10,680 nucleotides of DNA, taken from positions 1-10,680 of the forward strand of contig JARFQH010000170.1 of NCBI GenBank assembly GCA_029287875.1. Direction: 5' to 3'. The translations under genes were made by a program, and so were the position numbers. The notes beneath the pieces are model-generated. The model ran no database searches. It was not told where the DNA came from and saw only the letters and a program-made list of their open reading frames with translations. Origin of the DNA: Desulfobacteraceae bacterium (GTDB taxonomy: Bacteria > Desulfobacterota > Desulfobacteria > Desulfobacterales > SG8-13). Positions 1 through 4,395 of this stretch are shown here, in pieces. How positions within the stretch are numbered: position 1 is the first letter of the stretch; each line of letters starts with the position of its first letter.

Positions 1-401
1 CCCTCTATGTGCTTGGCATACGACATCCACTCAGCGGAATGGAAATAGCAATTGATACTCGCAATGACAGGGATCGAGACAGCCTTTTTGCTTTCCTCGA
101 TAAGCGTAATGTACTTGGTTAGATTTTCCTCCCGGATGACGTAGTCATAATATTCAATGGGATTTTTTCGCCCGTCATAATCAAAGTATTTATCGCTCTC
201 ACCGAATTTTTTCGCGGTTTTTATAAAATCCGCAAACTCAAAAGCCACCTCTTCTTCGAAAATGGATTTTAAGACAACTGCGCCAGCACCTTTTGCTTCG
301 ATATCTTTGATTTTTTCAATCGAGCTCGTTAATCCAGAGCTGCCGACGATAATGGGATTCTTTAATTTAAGGCCAAGATATTCAGTTGATAAATCCACCA
401 T
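1..401 (-). CDS. Dihydroorotate dehydrogenase-like protein (partial, C-terminus beyond left edge)
   Basis: The visible 133 residues begin MVDLSTEYLGLKLKNPII, followed by VGSSGLT and GAGAVVLKSIFEEE. This is the usual N-terminus of the dihydroorotate-dehydrogenase-like flavoprotein family, an FMN TIM barrel of roughly 330 residues. The KNPIIVGSSG strand and the AVVLKS strand are the first barrel strands that shape the flavin pocket. About 60% of the protein lies outside the window, so the catalytic residue that separates true PyrD from the 'PyrD-like' group cannot be seen, and de novo pyrimidine synthesis should not be assumed. The start is firm: a strong Shine-Dalgarno AAAAGGAGG sits 8 bases before the ATG. 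No gene of the pyrimidine pathway is nearby. Directly upstream is a structured, intron-like sequence, so the native promoter may have been displaced. Confidence 0.85.
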   Translation of the reverse strand, partial: MVDLSTEYLGLKLKNPIIVGSSGLTSSIEKIKDIEAKGAGAVVLKSIFEEEVAFEFADFIKTAKKFGESDKYFDYDGRKNPIEYYDYVIREENLTKYITLIEESKKAVSIPVIASINCYFHSAEWMSYAKHIE

Positions 402-429
402 TTTATTTTCCTCCTTTTGTACGTGGTCT

Positions 430-576
430 GGTCTTAGACACTGTCGGAGCTGCACCATCTGCCATTTACGACGATGCTCATGCCTTCGACCTATTAGACG
501 CTCTCGGCCTACTTGATAGGCTTTGACCGGACGGGATTTTCACCCGCAAGACAACGTCAGCTTATCCCAACCGCAC
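430..576 (-). mobile_element. Probable 5' fragment of a group II intron (domain I remnant)
   Basis: No reading frame explains this stretch. Read on the minus strand it starts GTGCGG, the GUGYG 5' end expected of group II introns. It then shows a GCGGGTGAAAATCCCG element, whose CGGG/CCCG stem lies at 532-535 and 543-546, followed by CCGGTCAAAG and a perfect 5-bp hairpin GCCTA-TCAAG-TAGGC at 507-521. This order resembles domain I of bacterial group II introns as I remember it. No reverse transcriptase and no domain V are present between this fragment and the neighbouring gene, so it would be a dead 5' stump. Alternatives are a structured leader RNA of the downstream flavoprotein gene, or a remnant of another element. 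The left boundary is approximate. Confidence 0.4.
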
Positions 577-616
577 TCTGTATACCACATTTGCTGATCG
601 AACAATTTGTTTTAAG

Positions 617-856
617 TCAATTTTCGATGGCATGTTGCAAAGGATGAAGCAATTGATCCTGATAAAGCCTGTACTCCCGAGCAACATCCGCCACGGTGTG
701 GAAGGCCCCCGTGGGACAGCCCACATATAGCAGGCCCAGATCCATGAAGGTTCGCAGGAGCTGAGGATAACGATCCAGGAAATCCTTGACGGTTATGTCC
801 GAATATAAACGTGTTTCCACGGTTGGATTTATTCCTTTCCGAATTTCCTGCGGCAT
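617..856 (-). CDS. DUF1858 domain protein
   Basis: This 79-residue protein carries the whole DUF1858 pattern: a short strand and helix ITVKDFLDRYPQLLRTFM (about residues 21-38), the LGLLYVGCPTGAF turn (about 40-52), and a C-terminal helix in which VADVAREY matches the usual 'leeaa' segment. The domain occurs alone or fused to hybrid cluster (Hcp) and other redox proteins in anaerobes. The conserved cysteine of VGCP is kept at about residue 46. Members often have a second cysteine for a redox disulfide, and none is seen here, so disulfide chemistry within one chain looks unlikely. The ATG at 856 follows a modest GAGGG/GGAAG region, and the start could lie a few codons further in. A broken Crp/Fnr regulator lies upstream in the same direction. 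Such regulators (HcpR type) often control Hcp-associated genes, which hints at an older nitrosative-stress unit. Confidence 0.75.
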   Translation of the reverse strand: MPQEIRKGINPTVETRLYSDITVKDFLDRYPQLLRTFMDLGLLYVGCPTGAFHTVADVAREYRLYQDQLLHPLQHAIEN

Positions 857-1034
857 CGCCCTCGTGCTTCCTTCCGTTTGATCCGGTATTGAGACAACTC
901 AGCCCAAGAATCCGGTTCACTGGTCATTGTTGGAATTGAAGATAGATTTTGTCTCAGTCGACGTCTTTGCGCTGGTGCAAGCAACAGGAATTTTTTTGAA
1001 AAACAGGCGAGATGATCGATCAATGGTGTACCGG

Positions 1035-1244
1035 TCAGCCTTTTTCGGCAAACGTTACCAAGACATGCGGATCGGTGACAGTGATTCGTTCGCGTCCCTA
1101 CCTGATCCAGCCGCTTTTTTCGCAGTTGCTGAGGGTGCGGCTCACCGTATTGAGGGTCGTACCGGTATAGTAGGCCAATTCTTGGCGGCTGAGCCGGAAG
1201 TCAATTAGGATACCGTCATTGGTTTTGCGGCCGGACTGTTTCAT
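1035..1244 (-). pseudogene. Broken Crp/Fnr-family regulator (C-terminal helix-turn-helix remnant)
   Basis: Reading from the ATG at 1244, the frame gives GILIDFRLSRQELAYYTGTT (residues 11-30), then TVSRTLSNCEKSGWI. This is the winged helix-turn-helix of Crp/Fnr proteins: LSRQELA is the first helix, TTLNTVSRTL the recognition helix, and EKSGWI the wing. Codon 49 is TAG (1098-1100). The same frame then continues GRERITVTDPHVLVTFAEKG and a real stop, which is exactly how these proteins finish. The sequence is therefore a gene interrupted by a nonsense mutation rather than a chance frame. The N-terminal cyclic-nucleotide/haem-sensor domain, about 150 residues, is absent: an in-frame TGA lies just upstream of codon 1, and I found no recognisable remains before the vapC stop. 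With no sensor and a split DNA-binding domain it should be non-functional. Confidence 0.75.
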
Positions 1245-1404
1245 GGGCTTCAAATATCAATCTGCTTCTCCGTTGCGATTGCGGTAAACAAATCGGATCG
1301 GGGAAAGGTGTCCGAATAGTGAGTGTTATCGCTCATAAAATTATCGCAAACGCCATGGATGGAATCTGTGGTTTAGAATATGGCCATCAAATATTCCTTC
1401 AGAC

Positions 1405-1812
1405 CTAAGTGGCGAATGGATTGCAGATACTCAACTGGTGGTCGATCACGAGTCCGTCCTGCATATCCTCGGAATACAAGGTTTCGCATCCTCCGAGAAG
1501 AGCGGCGGCCACGATCATCGCATCGTACACGCTCAGTCCGTATCGCTCTGCGACAAGTCTCCCCCTGTCATGGGTTTCGATGGTCAGCGGTTCAGCTGGA
1601 CACAGCGACCGGATCAGCGCCAAAACCTCGTTGATTTCGATCCAAGACATGGCCAGCTTCCGACGCGCCACGTTGGCCATTTCGTTCAAGACCTGTACGC
1701 TGATCAGGCCGCCTCCCCTTACAATTGTTTCGGCTCGATCGGCTTTATTCGTGTCAGTCGACAAAAGATAAAGCAGTATATTGGTGTCGATGAACACTTT
1801 AGGAGCGGGCAT
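1405..1812 (-). CDS. vapC: VapC-family PIN-domain toxin
   Basis: This is a PIN-domain ribonuclease of about 135 residues, the toxin of a type II toxin-antitoxin pair; family members cleave tRNA or rRNA and arrest growth. All four acidic positions of the Mg2+/Mn2+ site are visible: D9 in KVFIDTN, E44 in VLNEMANV, D97 in VYDAMIVAAAL and D116 in YSEDMQDG. The closing VIDHQLSICNPFA is also typical, so the toxin appears complete and catalytically intact. Three ATGs (1821, 1818, 1812) compete as start. I choose 1812 because it puts the family's start close to the first beta strand. Any choice overlaps the end of the antitoxin gene by 14-23 bases, implying translational coupling. A longer frame opens at 1878 but lies wholly inside the antitoxin gene. 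The starts sit in a hairpin loop (1803-1828). Confidence 0.9.
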   Translation of the reverse strand: MPAPKVFIDTNILLYLLSTDTNKADRAETIVRGGGLISVQVLNEMANVARRKLAMSWIEINEVLALIRSLCPAEPLTIETHDRGRLVAERYGLSVYDAMIVAAALLGGCETLYSEDMQDGLVIDHQLSICNPFAT

Positions 1813-2032
1813 TTGCATCATCCCGCTCAAACTTGAAATCGGACGGCAGCTTTCCCCGGAACTGCCGTAACCGCTCAAGGGCAGCCTCTTTGCCGGGTTT
1901 CTTCCTCACCTGAAAGACGCGTTCAGCTGCAATTAATATTTCAATGTCGTCGCCCTCGCGCAGTTCCAGCGCTCTGACCACCGATGCGGGCAACCGAATG
2001 GCCAGGCTGTTACCCCATTTCGCGACTTGCAT
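1799..2032 (-). CDS. vapB: VapB/AbrB-type antitoxin
   Basis: This 77-residue protein opens MQVAKWGNSLAIRLPASVV and continues LELREGDDIEI. That is the swapped-hairpin (SpoVT/AbrB/MazE) DNA-binding fold of VapB antitoxins, at about residues 1-45. The hydrophilic tail (PGKEAALERLRQFRGKLP, then SDFKFERDD) is the part expected to wrap the toxin and block its active site. The start at 2032 is supported by AAGGAGG with ideal spacing; an upstream ATG at 2077 would place the promoter inside the gene and adds residues foreign to the family. The gene overlaps vapC downstream. A 7-bp inverted repeat over the predicted promoter fits the usual autorepression by the VapB-VapC complex. Confidence 0.9.
   Translation of the reverse strand: MQVAKWGNSLAIRLPASVVRALELREGDDIEILIAAERVFQVRKKPGKEAALERLRQFRGKLPSDFKFERDDANARS
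1803..1828 (-). promoter_or_regulatory. Hairpin presenting the vapC start codons
   Basis: On the minus strand the mRNA reads GAGCGGG, then ATGATGCAAATG, then CCCGCTC. This is a perfect 7-bp, GC-rich inverted repeat whose 12-nt loop consists exactly of the three possible vapC starts. It spans the end of vapB. The SD-like GAGCGGG is buried in the stem, so free initiation on vapC should be poor unless ribosomes translating vapB open the structure. That would keep toxin output tied to antitoxin output. The inverted repeat is seen directly; the regulatory role is inferred. Confidence 0.5.
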
Positions 2033-2050
2033 GTTCGATTCCTCCTTTAT

Positions 2051-2075
2051 GATATACGCTATGTCAATGTATATC
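2051..2075. promoter_or_regulatory. Operator-like inverted repeat of vapBC
   Basis: GATATAC (2051-2057) and GTATATC (2069-2075) form a perfect 7-bp inverted repeat with an 11-base spacer. One arm covers the predicted -10 hexamer and the other lies around the expected start of transcription. VapB-VapC complexes commonly bind such repeats through paired AbrB dimers, so this is the natural candidate for the autoregulatory site. Binding is inferred. Confidence 0.5.
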
Positions 2076-2096
2076 ACCAGTGCAGGCCAAGGTCAA
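2068..2096 (-). promoter_or_regulatory. Predicted sigma-70 promoter of vapBC
   Basis: On the minus strand TTGACC (2091-2096) is followed after exactly 17 bases by TATACA (2068-2073). These hexamers match 5/6 and 4/6 of the consensus. Transcription would start near 2061, about 30 bases before the vapB ATG and just before its strong ribosome binding site. The -35 lies only about 19 bases beyond the stop of the upstream gene, so read-through is also possible. Confidence 0.5.
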
Positions 2097-2114
2097 CTCT
2101 TCTGAACCAAAACC

Positions 2115-3041
2115 TTACAGATATTTGACTCTCAACACCTCCGCCATGCGGTTCACGGCGGCGAAAGCGCGTTCCACTGTGCGCTCCTTGTCTGGGTTAA
2201 CCAGGCAGCACGTGGCGGGAGAAAGCATGCAGCGGGCGATGAGTTGTTCCCGGTCGATGCCCTTGGACCACAGGATTTTCCAAACTCCTTCGAGACGCTG
2301 GCTCAAGGAGGGGGTCTCCTCTTGGGCGAATGCTTCGAAACCCGTTGGCACGATACCCCAGACGATAACGCCGCCACGATCGAGAAATTTTCCAATGGCG
2401 GTGGCGTAAGCGGCGAAGATTTCCGCATTGGTATAGACGCCCAGCGAGAGCACGTCCAGATCCAGGATGATACCGGGAAAATGTTCGGCCGCTTGCACAT
2501 ACATATCCTCATAGTAACTGTAGTTGGGCAGCTGCGGCCAGAAAGGCACGTCCAGCGACAGGGCCTTCTCGAGGGCGTGCGCGACGTCGGTATGCGGCAT
2601 CACGGCCATGGTGGTCGTCAACAAGTTCCCGGGAATTTTGTTGGTCATAGATACCTCTTCTATGAAAATGACCCCTGTTTTGGTATTTCCTTTATAACAT
2701 TCAACTATAACCTTCAACCGAAACTCGCCGGCAGCAGGCACTATATCCCAACGCACCGTGTTGTCCGAAACCAAAGATAAGGACGTTGGCGCCACAGCAC
2801 TTGTTTCAATTCCCATACCCTTGAAAAATTTTTTATTGAGTAAATCAACTAAAGAAAATATGAGAATATAACCAAGGTTGAGCGGTTTCCCACCAGGCGG
2901 GATTAACGGTTCCCAGTTAAAGTTCCATAACCGGTCTCTCATAATCGTATTACGCGTCAATTGAGCCGAATTCCATATTTCACCCAGTGGGTTAAAACGG
3001 CCAATCCAAACAATGGCGTATAAAGTTTCGGAAATCATCAT
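2115..3041 (-). CDS. Chimeric protein: unrecognised N-terminal part plus internally deleted UroD/MetE-like domain
   Basis: One open frame of 308 residues joins two unlike halves. Residues 132-308 begin MTNKIPGNLLTTTMAVMPHT and carry LPFWPQLP-type sequence (VPFWPQLPNYSYYEDMYVQ), as in the uroporphyrinogen-decarboxylase/cobalamin-independent methionine-synthase-like proteins of about 340 residues. The chain then jumps from EHFPGI directly to DVLSLGVYTNAEIF, FLDRGG and VWGIVPT, which belong to the last third of the barrel. Roughly 150 residues are missing, including the segment where this family carries its HCCGN-type zinc motif. Catalysis is therefore unlikely. Residues 1-131 match nothing I know; their C-terminal half (TVRWDIVPAAGEFRLKVIVE) looks beta-rich. 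The DNA there is much poorer in GC: bases 2821-2880 hold 13 G/C of 60. An internal start at 2648 could yield only the UroD/MetE-like part. A decayed gene is a real alternative. Confidence 0.55.
   Translation of the reverse strand: MMISETLYAIVWIGRFNPLGEIWNSAQLTRNTIMRDRLWNFNWEPLIPPGGKPLNLGYILIFSLVDLLNKKFFKGMGIETSAVAPTSLSLVSDNTVRWDIVPAAGEFRLKVIVECYKGNTKTGVIFIEEVSMTNKIPGNLLTTTMAVMPHTDVAHALEKALSLDVPFWPQLPNYSYYEDMYVQAAEHFPGIILDLDVLSLGVYTNAEIFAAYATAIGKFLDRGGVIVWGIVPTGFEAFAQEETPSLSQRLEGVWKILWSKGIDREQLIARCMLSPATCCLVNPDKERTVERAFAAVNRMAEVLRVKYL
2646..2660 (-). promoter_or_regulatory. Ribosome binding site and alternative internal start of the UroD/MetE-like part
   Basis: GAAGAGG (2654-2660 on the minus strand) stands 5 bases before an ATG at 2648. 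This is a better initiation context than the AAAGG upstream of the ATG at 3041. The protein starting here, MTNKIPGNLLTTT, lines up with the normal N-terminus of the methionine-synthase-like family, so the native gene probably began here before the AT-rich segment became its upstream neighbour. Confidence 0.5.
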
Positions 3042-3107
3042 TTTACAACCTTTGAACCCTTAACCCTGAACCGACCAGTTACGGTATGCTCTCTCAAAAG
3101 GATTCTT
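3042..3107. other. Divergent intergenic region
   Basis: These 66 bases separate two diverging genes and must hold whatever promoters they have. I see no convincing -35/-10 pair. The stretch contains loosely repeated AACCC-like units (TTGAACCC, TTAACCC, TGAACCG at about 3051-3074). The plus-strand gene has a good AAAGGA ribosome binding site near its end. Confidence 0.4.
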
Positions 3108-4286
3108 ATGAAAGTCGTTGTTCTCGGCGGACTGGGAATGCAGGGCAAGGCGGCCCTGGTCGACCTGGTAAACGTCGACCCGGTTGATGACGTCATCTGT
3201 GTCGATGCCGATCTCAAAGGCTGGAAACAGCTCGAGGAAATCGTCGACACATCCCGGATTCTCCCGGTTCAGGTGGATGGCACGTCTCCGAAAGCGCTCT
3301 CATCTCTGCTCGCTCAGGATGTGGATGTCGCCATCGACTTGCTACCCCTGCCCCTGATGGTTAATGCCTTCGAAGCCGCCCTCGAAGCCGGTGTCCCGCT
3401 GGTAAGCACAAACTACGGCAAGCCCATCCGCCGCCTGCACCAGGCCGCAGCCGCAGCCGGTGTCGCGCTGATGCCGGAGTGCGGGCTGGATCCCGGCATC
3501 GATCTGATCATCTGCGGCCACACCATCCGGCAGTTCGACCGGTTAGAGCTCATCGACTCTTATTGCGGAGGTTTGCCGGAACGCACGGCCTGCGACAACC
3601 CGATCGATTACAAAATCAGCTGGAACTGGGACGGCGTGCTGCGCTCACAGAATCGCGATTCCGTCTTTATCGAGGACGGACGTCGTCTCGAAGTGCCTGC
3701 CGCCGACCAGCACACCAGCAAGATGATTCATCAGGTCGATTTCCCGGGTCTCGGTGCCCTGGAGGCCATCCCCAACGGCGACGCCGAATTCTACACGCAA
3801 CTTCTGGGCGTATCCGCCGACGTCCGTCGAGCCGGCCGCTATTCGCTGCGCTGGCCCGGTTGGTGCGCCTTCTGGCAGCCCCTGAAGGCTCTCGGTTTTC
3901 TCTCGGATACGCCGCTGCCGGGACTGCCGTGTCCGGTGAGCCCGCATCAGTTTCTGGCCGAACTGATGCCCCCTTTTCTTCAGTATCGTGACGACGAAAA
4001 GGATCTGGTAGTTATGCTGAACCGGTTCGAAGGCCTCAAAGACGGCCGTAAAAAATCGATTCGGTCCTATCTTCTGATCGAGAGGGATCTTCAGACCGGC
4101 CTTTTCGCCATGAGCGCCGGCGTCGGTTTCACGGCCGCTATCGTGGCCCGGATGATCGCGCGCAAACAAATTCACGCGGCCGGGGTGCTCAGCCCGGCAC
4201 TCGATGTTCCTTATGAGGCTTTCATGTCGGAATTGTCCCGGCGCGGAATCTTGGTGAAGGAGGAGGTGGTCGTCGAGGCAACATGA
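3108..4286 (+). CDS. Saccharopine dehydrogenase-like oxidoreductase
   Basis: This 392-residue protein has an N-terminal Rossmann fold: MKVVVLGGLGMQGKAAL carries the GxGxxG nucleotide loop, VICVDAD ends the second strand with an acidic residue, and AIDLLPLPLMVNAFEAALEA and GVPLVSTNY follow, as in saccharopine dehydrogenase and lysine 6-dehydrogenase-like enzymes. PECGLDPGIDLIICGH (about 124-139) is the conserved stretch that enters the substrate domain. The acidic second-strand end would favour NAD(H), though this is weak evidence. Substrate cannot be read from the sequence; lysine-, ornithine- or saccharopine-type amino acids are the family's range, and the amino-acid-degradation genes next door fit. 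ATG 3108 is supported by AAAGGA 7 bases upstream. The gene runs opposite to all its neighbours, is single, and ends before a terminator. A different family member lies at the right edge. Confidence 0.85.
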   Translation: MKVVVLGGLGMQGKAALVDLVNVDPVDDVICVDADLKGWKQLEEIVDTSRILPVQVDGTSPKALSSLLAQDVDVAIDLLPLPLMVNAFEAALEAGVPLVSTNYGKPIRRLHQAAAAAGVALMPECGLDPGIDLIICGHTIRQFDRLELIDSYCGGLPERTACDNPIDYKISWNWDGVLRSQNRDSVFIEDGRRLEVPAADQHTSKMIHQVDFPGLGALEAIPNGDAEFYTQLLGVSADVRRAGRYSLRWPGWCAFWQPLKALGFLSDTPLPGLPCPVSPHQFLAELMPPFLQYRDDEKDLVVMLNRFEGLKDGRKKSIRSYLLIERDLQTGLFAMSAGVGFTAAIVARMIARKQIHAAGVLSPALDVPYEAFMSELSRRGILVKEEVVVEAT

Positions 4287-4371
4287 GATGACGGCATCCT
4301 TTTATGAGTCTTAGAGACCTCACGACTGTCAAGATATTTTTTCGCAATGTGGAATTATTTTTTGCCGGGGC

Positions 4372-4395
4372 CCTTAGATCTTAAGGATTTTTTTT
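4372..4395 (+). terminator. Rho-independent terminator of the saccharopine dehydrogenase-like gene
   Basis: CCTTAG-ATC-TTAAGG (one G-T pair, 6-bp stem, 3-base loop) is followed by A and eight T in the plus direction. It lies about 85 bases after the stop at 4286. The TAA stop codon of the convergent racemase gene (4374-4376) is part of the stem, and the T run encodes its last lysine codons on the other strand. No equally good terminator is seen for the minus-strand transcript. Confidence 0.55.

Noticed and set aside
1013..1022. TGATCGATCA palindrome as an FNR-type operator before the DUF1858 gene
   Set aside because: The half-sites are separated by 2 rather than 4 bases, so it does not fit TTGATnnnnATCAA; a 10-bp palindrome alone is too weak.
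927..1208. Plus-strand open frame of 93 codons
   Set aside because: It lies across the minus-strand Crp/Fnr remnant and the gap beyond it, matches no family I know, and lacks a convincing ribosome binding site.
1320..1335. Hairpin TGAGTG-TTAT-CGCTCA as a terminator for vapBC
   Set aside because: The 6-bp stem includes a G-T pair and no T run follows on either strand, so it does not qualify as a rho-independent terminator.
1251..1340. Short minus-strand frame starting MSDNTHYSDTFPRSDLF, upstream of the Crp/Fnr remnant
   Set aside because: Under 30 codons, no recognised family and no Shine-Dalgarno. It could be the tail of another broken gene but cannot be supported.
3645..4175. Minus-strand open frame of 176 codons inside the saccharopine dehydrogenase-like gene
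   Set aside because: It is antisense to a well-supported gene, with no recognised motif and no ribosome binding site.
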